A stretch of DNA of 64,000 bases. Origin: Photobacterium pectinilyticum. GTDB taxonomy: Bacteria; Pseudomonadota; Gammaproteobacteria; Enterobacterales; Vibrionaceae. The stretch covers positions 81,242-145,241 of the forward strand of contig NZ_JANEYT010000004.1 in NCBI RefSeq assembly GCF_024357955.1, given 5' to 3'. Positions within the stretch are counted from its first letter, which is position 1, and the number at the start of each line of letters is the position of its first letter. The position numbers were made by a program, and so were the translations under genes. The notes beneath the pieces are model-generated. The model was not told the DNA's origin, did not search any database, and saw nothing but the letters and a program-made list of their open reading frames with translations. Shown here one piece after another: positions 1 to 9,787 of this stretch.

Positions 1-1
1 T

Positions 2-1978
2 ACCGTTGCTGAGAAAACATTCCTTATTACTATCGGTGACCGTACCGTAACGGGTCTTGTGGCTCGCGATCAAATGGTTGGTCCATGGCAGGTGCCGGTC
101 GCTAACTGTGCTGTAACCGCGGCCAGCTACGATTCTTACCACGGCGAAGCAATGTCGATGGGTGAGCGTACGCCAGTTGCACTACTAGACTTTGGTGCGT
201 CTGCACGCCTAGCTGTCGGTGAGTCGCTAACCAACATCGCTGGTACTGATATCGGTGATATCAAGCACATTAAACTGTCTGCCAACTGGATGTCGCCAGC
301 GGGTCACCCAGGTGAAGATGCTGGCCTTTACGAAGCTGTTAAAGCGGTCGGTGAAGAGCTTTGTCCAGCATTGGGTCTGACTATCCCTGTGGGTAAAGAC
401 TCCATGTCGATGAAGACCAAGTGGGAAGAGAACGGCGAAAACAAAGAAGTGACGTCTCCACTTTCGCTTGTTATCACTGCCTTTGGCCGTGTTGAAGATG
501 TCCGCAAAACGGTCACGCCTCAGCTGCGTACCGATAAAGGTGACTCTTCACTGGTTCTGGTTGACCTGGGTAACGGTAAGAATCGTTTGGGTGCGACTGC
601 ACTGGCACAGGTTTACAAGCAGCTTGGCGACAAGCCAGCAGACGTTGATAACGCAGAGCAGCTAAAAGGCTTCTTTGATGCAATGCAAACACTGGTTCGT
701 GATGACAAGCTGGTTGCTTACCACGATAAAGGCGATGGCGGCTTATTCGTCACGCTGGCAGAGATGGCATTTGCCGGTCACTGTGGTGTGAAAGCTGATA
801 TTGCGGGTCTTGGCGAAGACACGCTAGCGGCGCTGTTTAACGAAGAGCTAGGTGCCGTTGTTCAAGTTAAGAATGACGACCTAGACGCGGTGAAAGCGGT
901 ATTGGCAACGAACGGTCTGGCGACATGTACTCACGTTATCGGTAGCGTAGAAGCATCGGATAACGTAGTGATCACCTCGGGCGACGCTGTGGTACTAGAA
1001 CGTTCACGTATCGAGCTACGCACTATTTGGGCTGAAACCACACACAAGATGCAAGGCCTGCGTGACAATCCAGCTTGTGCTGACCAAGAGTTCGCGGCGA
1101 AGAAAGACAACACCGATCCAGGTCTGAACGCTAAGCTAAGCTTTGATATCAACGAAGATGTTGCCGCGCCGTTCATTGCCGGTTCGATGGTAAACACCGG
1201 TGCCAAGCCTAAGATGGCAATCTTGCGTGAGCAGGGTGTTAACTCACACGTTGAAATGGCAGCAGCCTTTGACCGTGCAGGCTTCGAAGCAACCGATATC
1301 CACATGAGCGATATCCTGACTGGTCAAGCCGCCCTTGATGAGTATCACGGCCTAGTGGCTTGTGGTGGCTTCTCTTATGGTGACGTACTGGGTGCAGGTG
1401 AAGGTTGGGCGAAGTCTATCTTGTTCAACGCACAAGCTCGCGACCAGTTCCAGGCATTCTTCAACCGTGACAACACCTTCTCGCTAGGTGTGTGTAATGG
1501 TTGTCAGATGCTGTCGAACCTGAAAGAGCTGATCCCAGGCGCTGACCTATGGCCACGATTCGTTCGCAATGAATCAGAGCGTTTTGAAGCACGCTTCAGC
1601 CTGGTTGAAGTACAAAAGTCTGATTCTGTCTTCTTCGACGGCATGGCCGGCTCTCGCATGCCAATCGCGGTATCTCACGGTGAAGGGCGTGTAGAAGTTC
1701 GTGATGCAGACCACCTAGCAGCGATTGAAGCATCTGGTACAGTCGCGGTGCGTTACGTGGACAATCACGGTAACCCAACGCAGCAGTACCCGAATAACCC
1801 GAATGGTTCACCGAATGCGATTACCGGTCTGACAACGCAAGATGGTCGTGTGACTATCATGATGCCTCACCCAGAGCGTGTATTCCGCACTGTAGCGAAC
1901 TCTTGGCACCCAGATGAGTGGAGCGAGAACAGCCCATGGATGCGCATGTTCCGCAATGCCCGAGTGAATATCGGCTAA
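2..1978 (+). CDS. purL: Phosphoribosylformylglycinamidine synthase, C-terminal half (5' truncated by window)
   Basis: PurL converts FGAR, glutamine and ATP to FGAM in the fourth step of de novo purine synthesis. The frame is open from base 2 and runs on from upstream, so the GTG at 59 is not the start. About 658 residues remain of a protein normally near 1,295. The first part is the second half of the ATP-binding synthase domain ([15 protein letters not shown], then VGKDSMSM). The last third is a class I glutamine amidotransferase with the nucleophile Cys in GVCNGCQML (codon near 1493) and the His/Glu pair in PHPERVF near 1866. A strong terminator follows directly. Identification is certain. 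Confidence 0.98.
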   Translation, partial: TVAEKTFLITIGDRTVTGLVARDQMVGPWQVPVANCAVTAASYDSYHGEAMSMGERTPVALLDFGASARLAVGESLTNIAGTDIGDIKHIKLSANWMSPAGHPGEDAGLYEAVKAVGEELCPALGLTIPVGKDSMSMKTKWEENGENKEVTSPLSLVITAFGRVEDVRKTVTPQLRTDKGDSSLVLVDLGNGKNRLGATALAQVYKQLGDKPADVDNAEQLKGFFDAMQTLVRDDKLVAYHDKGDGGLFVTLAEMAFAGHCGVKADIAGLGEDTLAALFNEELGAVVQVKNDDLDAVKAVLATNGLATCTHVIGSVEASDNVVITSGDAVVLERSRIELRTIWAETTHKMQGLRDNPACADQEFAAKKDNTDPGLNAKLSFDINEDVAAPFIAGSMVNTGAKPKMAILREQGVNSHVEMAAAFDRAGFEATDIHMSDILTGQAALDEYHGLVACGGFSYGDVLGAGEGWAKSILFNAQARDQFQAFFNRDNTFSLGVCNGCQMLSNLKELIPGADLWPRFVRNESERFEARFSLVEVQKSDSVFFDGMAGSRMPIAVSHGEGRVEVRDADHLAAIEASGTVAVRYVDNHGNPTQQYPNNPNGSPNAITGLTTQDGRVTIMMPHPERVFRTVANSWHPDEWSENSPWMRMFRNARVNIG

Positions 1979-2000
1979 GCTAATCGCTTAATATTGATGA

Positions 2001-2030
2001 AAAAAACCGCTCCCAGTGAGCGGTTTTTTA
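2001..2030 (+). terminator. Rho-independent terminator of purL
   Basis: AAAAAACCGCTC and GAGCGGTTTTTT pair around a five-base loop, ending in a T run, 22 bases after the purL stop. Confidence 0.9.
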
Positions 2031-2456
2031 TTGTCGGTATCATTTTTAGGAAAAAAAGTTAGTACTAAATGCAATTGTATGATTAAGCTGAAGTTATCCA
2101 CCCGGTGATTTATTCATTTGGCATAAGCCCAAAGGTGGACTGTAGCACTCAATATTGAAGGCCCGCACCGGGCAAGGGTCAGTGCCTTGTTCCGTTGCCC
2201 GCTCAGTGAAGAGCAGGTCGGAGCCGCCTAGCGTACTGGCATATCGGCAATCACCCATGCTGCCACTGCAGCCAGTAGGGTTAGGACCATCTCGGGTTTA
2301 CTGGGAACCTATTGCTATAACAGGGTCTAAAATATGGAGGAAAAAAACTCAATCGTTCAAAAATTGAATAGTTGTTGTACTGGATAAAATACCCGCATAG
2401 AATATGCGCTTATTTTTTCAGACTATCATTACCGCTTTCATGGAAGAGAGACAATA
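2031..2456. other. 426-bp intergenic stretch with structured sequence and a cryptic frame
   Basis: No recognised gene lies here. The central part (about 2160-2300) is GC-richer than its flanks and holds nested inverted repeats: GGGCAA/TTGCCC around AAGG/CCTT (2170-2200), and TACTGGC/GCCAGTA (2234-2277). On the minus strand an open frame runs from 2297 to 2094 (described separately). The part nearest the next gene (2330-2456) is AT-rich and probably carries its promoter. Confidence 0.5.
2094..2258 (-). CDS. Cryptic 54-codon open frame, coding status doubtful
   Basis: Read on the minus strand from ATG at 2258, this frame gives 54 residues beginning MGDCRYASTLGGSD, with ERATEQGTDPCPVRAF in the middle and four cysteines overall. 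The frame stays open for 13 more codons upstream to a TAA at 2298-2300. The composition does not look like frame noise, but there is no Shine-Dalgarno sequence before the ATG and the DNA is rich in inverted repeats. It could be a small protein, a decayed gene or the reading of a multicopy intergenic element. I assign no function. Confidence 0.25.
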   Translation of the reverse strand: MGDCRYASTLGGSDLLFTERATEQGTDPCPVRAFNIECYSPPLGLCQMNKSPGG

Positions 2457-2861
2457 ATGGATGTAACACGTCGTGGACTGCTCCTGGCTGCCAAGGGCCT
2501 CGCAGTACTAGTAATGATCTGCCTAGTAAGATATGCCGACAGTTTTGCCCTGATTTTTAGCTTAAATCAGGTCGGAATTGTACCAAGCTATATCGCTATC
2601 TTGGTTCTGCTTTCTGGTGTCGGTGCGATACTCGGTCTTGGCCGTGGAAATCGCTGGGGATTTATCCCGCTCTACTTTTTTATTCCCGCAATCACCATGT
2701 TCTTCAACTACAGCATAATCCCCTATCTGCCTCAGTTGTTTAGCCCTGAGTTTAGGGGAATGGCGATCTTTTTCCTCAATAGCAGTGTGCTAGTTTTTTC
2801 TGTTCTGCTGTTACTGAAAATGATGGACAATGATGTCATATTCTCGATAGAAAAATACTGA
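2457..2861 (+). CDS. Small integral membrane protein, unknown function
   Basis: This 134-residue protein has a purine-rich ribosome binding site (GGAAGAGAGA, 2442-2450). It is almost all hydrophobic: segments near residues 8-33, 40-60, 66-85 and 100-120 suggest three or four inner-membrane helices, with a short basic N-terminus (MDVTRRG) and an acidic C-terminal tail. There are no conserved catalytic-looking residues. It lies between purL and glnB with its own upstream gap, so it is probably transcribed alone. I do not recognise the family. Confidence 0.75.
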   Translation: MDVTRRGLLLAAKGLAVLVMICLVRYADSFALIFSLNQVGIVPSYIAILVLLSGVGAILGLGRGNRWGFIPLYFFIPAITMFFNYSIIPYLPQLFSPEFRGMAIFFLNSSVLVFSVLLLLKMMDNDVIFSIEKY

Positions 2862-2891
2862 AACGCTGATCTTTCAGCATCAGGCTTTTGA

Positions 2892-3317
<426 letters not shown>

Positions 3318-3357
3318 AATCCTCTCTGTCGTCACAGTTTCATCCTCTGGCGGTATC

Positions 3358-3394
3358 GGAAGTGCTCATTTATGCGTATAAACTCCGCGCTCCC
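3358..3394. repeat. Palindromic intergenic repeat, family 1, copy 1
   Basis: GGAAGTGCTCATTTAT, GCGT, then ATAAACTCCGCGC and TCCC form an imperfect 37-base palindrome. A second copy occurs at 48984-49020. The centre differs between copies (TTTAT..ATAAA here, TTTACG..CGTAAA there) yet pairs in both. Confidence 0.75.
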
Positions 3395-3628
3395 TCTGCG
3401 TTCTTGAGCGAAATCCCTTTGCCCTCATCTCAATTGGCCATTGGCAGGTGGCTATCGGCCAGTGGAAGAGCAAAGGGCAGGAGCAAGAGCTTGACTGGGG
3501 AAAGTTATTCCACAATCCTGAGTCGCCCATCGCTGTGATGAGGGGACTGCCGCAATCATGGGCGATTATATCCGCGAGCAAGAAAAGTTGATGTGGATAC
3601 TTAATGCATACAGCCATTAAATAAACAC

Positions 3629-3662
3629 AAAAAAGAGGTCGCAGGAAGCGACCTCTTTTTTT
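3629..3662. terminator. Bidirectional terminator between glnB and the YitT-like gene
   Basis: AAAAGAGGTCGC and GCGACCTCTTTT flank AGGAA, with a T run on the plus side and A-rich sequence on the other side, so it can serve both convergent genes. Confidence 0.9.
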
Positions 3663-3667
3663 ATTTT

Positions 3668-3714
3668 TAGCCTCTAGCCTCTAGCCTCTAGCCTCTAGCC
3701 TCTAGCCTCTAGCC
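3668..3714. repeat. Heptamer tandem array 1, (TAGCCTC) x 6.7
   Basis: Six exact TAGCCTC units plus TAGCC, starting at 3668. The array begins six bases after the stop codon of the minus-strand YitT-like gene, in whose sense the unit reads AGAGGCT or a rotation of it. The same heptamer forms a longer array in the opposite orientation at 12327-12393. Confidence 0.97.
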
Positions 3715-3720
3715 GAGATC

Positions 3721-4338
3721 TTAACTTGCTTGCGGCTTCAGTTCGCCACTGTAACGACCCGGTTTGTGGTTCATCGCCAAAACCAAATTCAGCACGAATG
3801 CGCCGACGATCGAGAACAGCAATACCATAGGACTGACAAGGAAGAAGGAGGCGACCAGGATGGTCATATCAATGCCCATCTGCAATTTGCCGGCTGACCA
3901 CCCCATTTTTTCCTGTAGAAACAGTACCAAGACGTTAAAGCCGCCAAGACTGGTTTTGTGGCGAAATAGGATCAGCATACCCAGCCCCATCAATAAACCG
4001 CCGATCAATGCGCAGTAAAGTGGTTCGAGACGGCTGATCTCCAGCACATGGTGCATGTTGTCGGTAATAATCGAAACCAGTCCACCAGAAATAATGCTGG
4101 TAATAGCAAAGCTTTTACCCATTCTGAACCAGGCCATCAGGTAAAACGGGCAGTTCATCATAAAGTACAGCTGGCCAAAAGACAGATCGACAAACTGACT
4201 GACCAGCAGGGCCAGACCGGTTGTACCTCCGGTAAGAAGGTCGGCTTGTTGGAGAAAGAAAACCCCTTGGGCAACGATGAAAGTACCGGTAAGAATAGCA
4301 ATGATATTTTCTTTCAGTGAATGATGATAACCGCTCAA
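3721..4338 (-). CDS. YitT-family membrane protein
   Basis: This multi-pass inner-membrane protein has five or six hydrophobic segments and the features of the YitT/DUF161 family (GTFIVAQGVFFLQ, ADLLTGGTTGLALL, RHKTSLGGFNVL). Substrate and role are not established for the family. The open frame extends to 4407, but an AGGAG at about 4345-4349 sits seven bases before a TTG at 4338, giving a 205-residue protein beginning LSGYHHSLKENI. The upstream residues have no family match that I recognise, so I use the TTG start. The gene stands alone, convergent with glnB and divergent from glyA. Confidence 0.85.
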   Translation of the reverse strand: MSGYHHSLKENIIAILTGTFIVAQGVFFLQQADLLTGGTTGLALLVSQFVDLSFGQLYFMMNCPFYLMAWFRMGKSFAITSIISGGLVSIITDNMHHVLEISRLEPLYCALIGGLLMGLGMLILFRHKTSLGGFNVLVLFLQEKMGWSAGKLQMGIDMTILVASFFLVSPMVLLFSIVGAFVLNLVLAMNHKPGRYSGELKPQAS

Positions 4339-4525
4339 GACAACACTCCTTATGTTTATACGCGCATGATATAGACCATTGCTGACGAGCGTGATAGAAG
4401 GAGGCAAATCTGTTTACTCGAAGGTGTACAAAATATATTACGCAGTCGTAAAAATTTAATTTCATGTATTACTTGTAATGTGGGTATTTTAACTCTGGTT
4501 GTCCATGCGGGGGAGGTGAACAACT

Positions 4526-4538
4526 TGAAAACAATTCA
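4526..4538 (+). promoter_or_regulatory. MetR-like activator box
   Basis: TGAAAACAATTCA matches TGAA-N5-TTCA, the MetR recognition pattern known from Escherichia coli, where MetR activates glyA. It lies about 70 bases upstream of the probable -10 element. Confidence 0.55.
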
Positions 4539-4631
4539 TATCAAAAATGAAATAAATACCAATAAAAAGTCACATTAGGGGTATCTGATTTAGATCAAAT
4601 TATGTAAAATACTGCGTTATCTACAGGCGAG

Positions 4632-4647
4632 ACGAAAACGTTTGCGT
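4632..4647 (+). promoter_or_regulatory. PurR-like operator of glyA
   Basis: ACGAAAACGTTTGCGT differs at one position from the palindromic PurR consensus ACGCAAACGTTTGCGT. E. coli glyA is also PurR-repressed, which fits the gene's role in one-carbon supply for purine synthesis. Confidence 0.8.
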
Positions 4648-4781
4648 CCCCGTGGCGCCTAGCTTTGAGGCTTTTCCGTTCTTCGCCAATTTTGTGTGTT
4701 TACTGCCTTTTTGTCAGCGCGGCTATTAACGGGTTTACAGAGACAAAAAGGACTAAAAACAATCTGAGTTAGGAGAGACAG

Positions 4782-6032
4782 ATGCTAAAGCGCGACATGA
4801 ATATTGCCGATTACGATGCTGAACTATTTGCAGCGATTCAGGAAGAAACGGCGCGTCAGGAAGAGCACATCGAGTTGATTGCTTCTGAGAACTATACCAG
4901 CCCACGCGTGATGGAAGCCCAGGGCTCCCAGCTAACCAATAAGTATGCGGAAGGCTACCCGGGCAAGCGTTACTACGGTGGTTGTGAGTACGTCGACAAG
5001 GCTGAGCAACTAGCTATTGACCGTGCTTGCGAACTATTTGGTGCTGAGTACGCCAACGTTCAGCCTCACTCAGGCTCTCAGGCGAACAACGCTGTTTACA
5101 TGGCGCTATTGAATGCCGGCGATACTGTATTGGGTATGAGCCTGGCACACGGTGGCCACCTGACTCACGGCTCTCCAGTCAACTTCTCGGGTAAACTGTA
5201 CAACATCATTCCTTACGGTATTGATGAAGCTGGCCAGATTGATTATGCCGAAGTGGAAGCTCTGGCGCTTGAGCACAAGCCAAAAATGATCATCGGTGGT
5301 TTCTCTGCCTACTCTCAGATTGTTGACTGGAAGCGCATGCGTGAAATCGCAGATAAAGTCGGTGCGTACTTCTTTGTTGATATGGCGCACGTTGCCGGTT
5401 TGATTGCCGCAGGCGTTTATCCTAACCCGGTGCCACATGCACACGTTGTGTCAACAACGACGCACAAGACACTGGCAGGTCCTCGTGGTGGCCTGATCCT
5501 ATCAACGGCGGGCGAAGACCTATACAAAAAACTGAACTCTGCGGTATTCCCTGGCGGCCAGGGTGGCCCACTGATGCACGTGATTGCAGCAAAAGCGGTG
5601 GCCTTCAAAGAAGCGATGGAGCCTGAGTTCAAAGATTACCAAGCACGCGTGGTTGAAAATGCCAAGGCGATGGTGGGTGAATTCCTTGAGCGCGGTTATA
5701 AGATCGTGTCTGGTAGCACTGAGAACCACCTATTCTTGGTCGACCTGATTGACAAAGGTATTACAGGTAAAGAAGCGGATGCGGCACTGGGCGCAGCGAA
5801 TATTACGGTGAACAAAAACAGTGTACCGAACGACCCGCGTAGCCCGTTTGTTACTTCTGGTATCCGTGTTGGTACGCCAGCGATCACTCGCCGTGGCTTT
5901 ACGGTTGAAGATGCCAAGAAACTGGCTAACTGGATGTGTGATGTGATGGATAACATCGACAACCCAGAAGTGATTGAAGCGACTAAAGTCAAGGTGCTGG
6001 AAATCTGTAAACGCCTACCTGTTTACGCGTAA
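4782..6032 (+). CDS. glyA: Serine hydroxymethyltransferase
   Basis: This PLP enzyme interconverts serine plus tetrahydrofolate with glycine plus 5,10-methylene-tetrahydrofolate and is the main cellular source of one-carbon units. It is 416 residues, full length. The PLP lysine is Lys229 in [14 protein letters not shown], and the tetrahydrofolate and substrate motifs [23 protein letters not shown] and [14 protein letters not shown] are present. The start is supported by AGGAGA at 4771-4776. Upstream MetR-like and PurR-like sites suggest the same dual control as in enterobacteria. It is followed by its own terminator and so is monocistronic. Confidence 0.99.
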   Translation: MLKRDMNIADYDAELFAAIQEETARQEEHIELIASENYTSPRVMEAQGSQLTNKYAEGYPGKRYYGGCEYVDKAEQLAIDRACELFGAEYANVQPHSGSQANNAVYMALLNAGDTVLGMSLAHGGHLTHGSPVNFSGKLYNIIPYGIDEAGQIDYAEVEALALEHKPKMIIGGFSAYSQIVDWKRMREIADKVGAYFFVDMAHVAGLIAAGVYPNPVPHAHVVSTTTHKTLAGPRGGLILSTAGEDLYKKLNSAVFPGGQGGPLMHVIAAKAVAFKEAMEPEFKDYQARVVENAKAMVGEFLERGYKIVSGSTENHLFLVDLIDKGITGKEADAALGAANITVNKNSVPNDPRSPFVTSGIRVGTPAITRRGFTVEDAKKLANWMCDVMDNIDNPEVIEATKVKVLEICKRLPVYA

Positions 6033-6066
6033 TCTCCAATGCCATTTGGCGACGATAACCCAATAT

Positions 6067-6098
6067 AAAAAGGGCCTGCAGATAACAGGCCCTTTTTT
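6067..6098 (+). terminator. Terminator of glyA
   Basis: AAAAGGGCCTG and CAGGCCCTTTT pair around a seven-base loop, followed by a T run. Confidence 0.9.
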
Positions 6099-6198
6099 AT
6101 GTATTTTTTGGCGGAATATAAAGGAGAAATTTTATGGTAATAGTCTCCCCCTGTTATTGAAATGGGTTACACTGGTGCGACGAAGTTGAGGAGGCAAG

Positions 6199-6648
6199 AT
6201 GCATTGTCCTTTTTGTGGTGCTAATGACACCAAAGTAATAGATTCTCGATTGGTGGCCGATGGTCATCAGGTTCGTCGTCGCCGTCAGTGCCTAGCATGT
6301 AGTGAACGTTATACAACGTTTGAAACCGCTGAGTTGGTGATGCCACGGGTGATCAAGACAAATGGTAACCGTGATCCGTTCAATGAAGATAAATTGCGCG
6401 GTGGGATCCAGCGTGCGTTGGAAAAACGCCCAGTCAGCGCCGATGATATCGAGAGTGCTATCAATACTATCAAGTCGCGCCTGCGTGCGACCGGTGAGCG
6501 AGAAGTACCATCGGAAATGATTGGTAATTTGGTGATGGAAGCACTGAAAGAGCTAGATAAAGTCGCCTATATCAGGTTTGCTTCTGTTTACCGTAGTTTT
6601 GAAGACATTCGTGAGTTTGGTGAAGAAATCGCTAAACTAGAAAAATAA
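6199..6648 (+). CDS. nrdR: Transcriptional repressor NrdR
   Basis: NrdR is the ATP/dATP-sensing repressor of ribonucleotide reductase genes. The 149-residue product has the N-terminal zinc ribbon (Cys3, Cys6, Cys31, Cys34) with the basic VRRRRQ strand, then an ATP-cone domain starting near [18 protein letters not shown] lies five bases before the ATG. It is the first gene of the nrdR-ribD-ribE-ribB-ribH-nusB set, an order widespread in Gammaproteobacteria. I did not search for NrdR boxes because no nrd genes lie in the window. Confidence 0.98.
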   Translation: MHCPFCGANDTKVIDSRLVADGHQVRRRRQCLACSERYTTFETAELVMPRVIKTNGNRDPFNEDKLRGGIQRALEKRPVSADDIESAINTIKSRLRATGEREVPSEMIGNLVMEALKELDKVAYIRFASVYRSFEDIREFGEEIAKLEK

Positions 6649-6652
6649 TTGA

Positions 6653-6678
6653 GGCCGGACGTGATGTGCCGGCTTTTC
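6653..6678 (+). terminator. Possible attenuator between nrdR and ribD
   Basis: GCCGGAC and GTGCCGGC pair imperfectly across five bases, followed by TTTTC. The stem is short, so read-through into ribD is likely; it may only reduce transcription. Confidence 0.4.
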
Positions 6679-6697
6679 TAACCAATACTGAAGTCTC

Positions 6698-7852
6698 ATG
6701 TTCTCATCTATCGACCACGCCATGATGCTACGTGCTATTACGTTGGCGAAGAACGGTCAGTACACGACTACCCCAAACCCCAATGTTGGCTGTGTCATCG
6801 CTCATGGCGATGAAGTTGTCGGTGAAGGCTATCATTACCGTGCAGGCGAACCTCACGCTGAAGTCTACGCCCTTCGCGCCGCTGGTAGCAAAGCTGCGGG
6901 GGCGACTGCCTATGTCACTTTGGAGCCTTGCTCTCACTATGGCCGCACCCCGCCATGCGCTAAAGCGTTGGTAAAAGCTGGAGTGAAGCGCGTAGTTTGC
7001 GCCATGGTTGACCCCAACCCGAAAGTGGCTGGTCGTGGTATTACGATGCTGCAGCAAGCGGGCATCGAAGTGCAAACAGGCCTGCTCGAGCAAGATGCCG
7101 AAGCACTAAACCCCGGCTTCATCAAAGTGATGAAAACCGGCCTCCCGTTTGTCCAGCTGAAACTGGCCGCAAGCCTTGATGGCCGTACCGCGTTGGCGAA
7201 TGGCGAAAGCAAATGGATCACCGGCCCTGCAGCAAGGGCTGATGTTCAACGCTATCGCGCCAGAGCTGGCGCTATATTGTCAACCAGTGCAACAGTACTT
7301 GCTGATGACCCATCGCTGAATGTACGTTGGATAGAGCTGGGTGATAAGGTCCAGCAAGCCTACCCGCAGGCAGAATTGCGCCAACCGGTTCGGGTTGTGA
7401 TTGACAGCCGGAATAGAGTGACACCGCAGCATCATTTGGTTAGCCTGCCGGGCAAAACGGTACTGGCGAGAAAACAGGCTGACATGCAACAATGGCCGCA
7501 AGATGTTGAACAACTGGTCATTAAAGAAGGGGAGGGCGTTGACCTTCCTGCCTTGATGGCTGAGTTGGTAAAGAACAATATTCACCATATCTGGGTTGAA
7601 GCTGGAGCTGGCCTTGCGGGCGGTTTGTTGCAAGCTGGATTGGTCGATGAGCTGATCCTATACCAAGCGCCTAAATTGATGGGCAGCGATAGCCGCGGGT
7701 TAATTGATCTCAATGGCTTGGTGTCGATGGATCAGGTTCCCGAACTGAGCGTGACGGATGTGCGTATGGTAGGAGGGGATATTCGTATCACATCCCGTGT
7801 CCAAGCCCATATCCAAACAGATATACTCAATCAGACAAAGCAAAAGGTTTGA
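6698..7852 (+). CDS. ribD: Riboflavin biosynthesis deaminase/reductase
   Basis: The bifunctional enzyme deaminates the pyrimidine product of GTP cyclohydrolase II and then reduces its ribosyl side chain. It has 384 residues. The N-terminal cytidine-deaminase-like zinc site is intact (His53 and Glu55 in HAEVYAL, Cys78 and Cys87 in PCSHYGRTPPC). The C-terminal reductase domain begins near LPFVQLKLAASLDGR. The start has a weak ribosome binding site. The stop is separated from ribE by one base, so the two genes are probably translationally coupled. Confidence 0.98.
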   Translation: MFSSIDHAMMLRAITLAKNGQYTTTPNPNVGCVIAHGDEVVGEGYHYRAGEPHAEVYALRAAGSKAAGATAYVTLEPCSHYGRTPPCAKALVKAGVKRVVCAMVDPNPKVAGRGITMLQQAGIEVQTGLLEQDAEALNPGFIKVMKTGLPFVQLKLAASLDGRTALANGESKWITGPAARADVQRYRARAGAILSTSATVLADDPSLNVRWIELGDKVQQAYPQAELRQPVRVVIDSRNRVTPQHHLVSLPGKTVLARKQADMQQWPQDVEQLVIKEGEGVDLPALMAELVKNNIHHIWVEAGAGLAGGLLQAGLVDELILYQAPKLMGSDSRGLIDLNGLVSMDQVPELSVTDVRMVGGDIRITSRVQAHIQTDILNQTKQKV

Positions 7853-7853
7853 C

Positions 7854-8510
7854 ATGTTTACAGGCATTATTGAAGCCGTGGGTACAATTACTGCCCTGAC
7901 CCCTAAAGGCAAAGACATTTCTGTGACGGTGGACTCCGGCAAGCTAGACCTATCCGATGTAAAATTGGGGGATAGCATTGCAACCAACGGCGTGTGTTTG
8001 ACCGTTGTTGCACTGACTGGATCAGGCTACGTAGCCGATTTGTCATTGGAAACACTCAAGCGTACCGCATTTGTGGAATACCGTGCGGGACAGAAGGCAA
8101 ACCTAGAAAAAGCCATGTTGCCGACCACACGTTTCGGTGGCCATATGGTGTCTGGTCATGTTGATGATGTGGCAGAAGTCATTGAACGCAATCAAACCGG
8201 TCGTGCGATTGAGTTTTGGTTGAAGGCACCGGCCCATTTGGCGAAATATATTTCGGAGAAGGGTTCAGTGTCGGTTGATGGGATCAGCCTAACGGTTAAC
8301 GCTATCCGTGGTGATGAGTTCAAGCTAACCATCGTGCCACATACGGCATCGGAAACCACGATGGAAGCATTTACGCCGGGTCGTAAGATCAATCTGGAAG
8401 TGGATGTGATCGCCCGTTATCTCGAGCGCTTGATGCTGGGTGACAAGGCGGCGGAGCCAAAAACTGAAGTGTCTATGGATTTGCTGGCCCGCAGCGGGTT
8501 CCTTGGATAA
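7854..8510 (+). CDS. ribE: Riboflavin synthase alpha chain
   Basis: Riboflavin synthase dismutates two molecules of 6,7-dimethyl-8-ribityllumazine to riboflavin. The product is 218 residues, with two tandem lumazine-binding barrels, the first starting [10 protein letters not shown] and the second near [14 protein letters not shown]. An in-frame upstream ATG exists inside ribD, but MFTGII is the invariant family N-terminus and AAAGG precedes it, so I start at 7854. This gene is named ribC in E. coli and ribE in many other genomes. Confidence 0.97.
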   Translation: MFTGIIEAVGTITALTPKGKDISVTVDSGKLDLSDVKLGDSIATNGVCLTVVALTGSGYVADLSLETLKRTAFVEYRAGQKANLEKAMLPTTRFGGHMVSGHVDDVAEVIERNQTGRAIEFWLKAPAHLAKYISEKGSVSVDGISLTVNAIRGDEFKLTIVPHTASETTMEAFTPGRKINLEVDVIARYLERLMLGDKAAEPKTEVSMDLLARSGFLG

Positions 8511-8544
8511 ACAGACAGAATATAAACAAGAATAAGGTAGCGAT

Positions 8545-9648
8545 ATGGCTCTAAGCAGCGCAAAGGACATCATCGAAGATATCCGCCTAGGAAAGATGGT
8601 TATCCTAATGGATGACGAAGATCGTGAAAATGAAGGCGATCTGATCATTGCGGCGGAAAAAATCACGCCTGAAGCAATTAACTTTATGGCCCGCCATGGC
8701 CGTGGGTTGATTTGCCTGACCTTGACTAAATCTCGCTGTCAGCAACTGAAGTTGCCATTGATGGTGCAAGATAACACCGAACAATTTAGCACTAACTTCA
8801 CCGTATCGATTGAAGCGGCAGAAGGGGTGACTACCGGCATTTCGGCTTCCGATCGTGCTGTTACCGTACAGGCGGCTGTTGCTGCCAATGCGTCGCCGGC
8901 TGATATTGTGATGCCAGGCCACATTTTCCCGCTGATGGCGCAAGACGGTGGAGTCTTGGCCCGTGCTGGCCACACAGAAGCAGGTTGTGATATTGCACGC
9001 CTTGCTGGTTTAGAACCAGCCAGTGTGATTGTCGAAATCCTCAATGAAGACGGTACTATGGCACGTCGTCCGGATCTCGAGCTCTTTGCTGAGCAGCATG
9101 GCCTGAAACTGGGCACGATCGCAGATCTTATTGAGTACCGTAACAATAACGAAACGACTATCGAACGTGTCGCGCAGTGTACTCTGCCAACAGAATTCGG
9201 TGACTTTGAGATGATCACCTATCGTGACACCATCGACAACGAAGTCCACTACGCGTTGCAAAAAGGCGATGTGGTCGAAGGTGAACCAACCTTGGTACGT
9301 GTTCACCTGCAAGATACATTTAAAGATATTCTTCACTCGGGTGCTACCCAGTGGACACTGCCATCGGCAATGAAGCGTATTGCTGAAGAAGGCGGGGTAT
9401 TAGTGGTGTTAAGCAAGGCCGAAAGCCAAGAATCGATCATCACCAAAGTCCAGAGCATGGCAGCTAAGGAAGAAGGTAAACCTGGAGTGAAGCTGAACCC
9501 GAAGGATCAGTCTCGCCAGGTGGGGGTGGGTTCGCAAATCTTGTCTGATTTAGGCGTTTCCAAAATGCGGCTGTTGTCGTCCAGCACCCAGCGCTACCAT
9601 TCACTATCAGGCTTTGGCCTCGAAGCGGTTGAATATATTTGCGAATAA
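8545..9648 (+). CDS. ribB: DHBP synthase with degenerate GTP cyclohydrolase II domain (RibBX type)
   Basis: The N-terminal 200 residues are 3,4-dihydroxy-2-butanone-4-phosphate synthase, with the acidic metal and substrate loop [10 protein letters not shown] and the [14 protein letters not shown] motif. It makes the four-carbon unit for lumazine synthase. The C-terminal 165 residues look like GTP cyclohydrolase II, but I find no Cys triad of the zinc site (expected GDxxGSxxCDC-type segment); the region reads [20 protein letters not shown] instead. This matches the RibBX variant described in Proteobacteria, so a separate ribA must exist elsewhere. It has 367 residues, and AAGGT precedes the ATG. 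Confidence 0.95.
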   Translation: MALSSAKDIIEDIRLGKMVILMDDEDRENEGDLIIAAEKITPEAINFMARHGRGLICLTLTKSRCQQLKLPLMVQDNTEQFSTNFTVSIEAAEGVTTGISASDRAVTVQAAVAANASPADIVMPGHIFPLMAQDGGVLARAGHTEAGCDIARLAGLEPASVIVEILNEDGTMARRPDLELFAEQHGLKLGTIADLIEYRNNNETTIERVAQCTLPTEFGDFEMITYRDTIDNEVHYALQKGDVVEGEPTLVRVHLQDTFKDILHSGATQWTLPSAMKRIAEEGGVLVVLSKAESQESIITKVQSMAAKEEGKPGVKLNPKDQSRQVGVGSQILSDLGVSKMRLLSSSTQRYHSLSGFGLEAVEYICE

Positions 9649-9787
9649 CGCATAACTCAAAATTTACCCCAAACATTGCCGGTATGGGGCGGGAAAGAGC
9701 TTGAAGATGCCAATTGGTATAACGCATAAAGTGTGATAGACTCCCGCGGTTTCTCATACCGGAAAAGACATAGTCACAGGAAGGCCC

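Larger units (their letters stand above)
3318..3720. other. Gap between glnB and the convergent YitT-like gene: palindrome, open stretch, terminator, heptamer array
   Basis: This 403-base gap holds a palindromic repeat (3358-3394), then an open stretch on the plus strand after a TAA near 3380 up to a TGA near 3590 with no good start codon, a bidirectional terminator (3629-3662) and a heptamer array (3668-3714). The open stretch contains a local inverted repeat around TTGGCCATTGGC...GGCCAGTGG (about 3433-3463). I see no convincing gene. Confidence 0.6.
4339..4781. promoter_or_regulatory. glyA upstream region
   Basis: The 443-base divergent region between the YitT-like gene and glyA carries a MetR-like box (4526-4538), a possible -10 element TAAAAT (4605-4610) and a PurR-like operator (4632-4647) downstream of it. 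A GC-rich stretch with GGCGCCTAGC and GGCTTTTCCG (4650-4680) may form a leader structure. No open frame looks coding. Confidence 0.6.

Noticed and set aside
2155..2367. 70-codon plus-strand frame after purL
   Set aside because: TTG start, low-complexity product, overlapped by a more protein-like minus frame.
3366..3617. 83-codon minus-strand frame in the glnB-yitT gap
   Set aside because: No ribosome binding site and it runs through a palindromic repeat; reported only as an unexplained block.
8545..9648. Bifunctional RibBA
   Set aside because: The GTP cyclohydrolase II zinc Cys residues are missing, so only DHBP synthase activity is supported.
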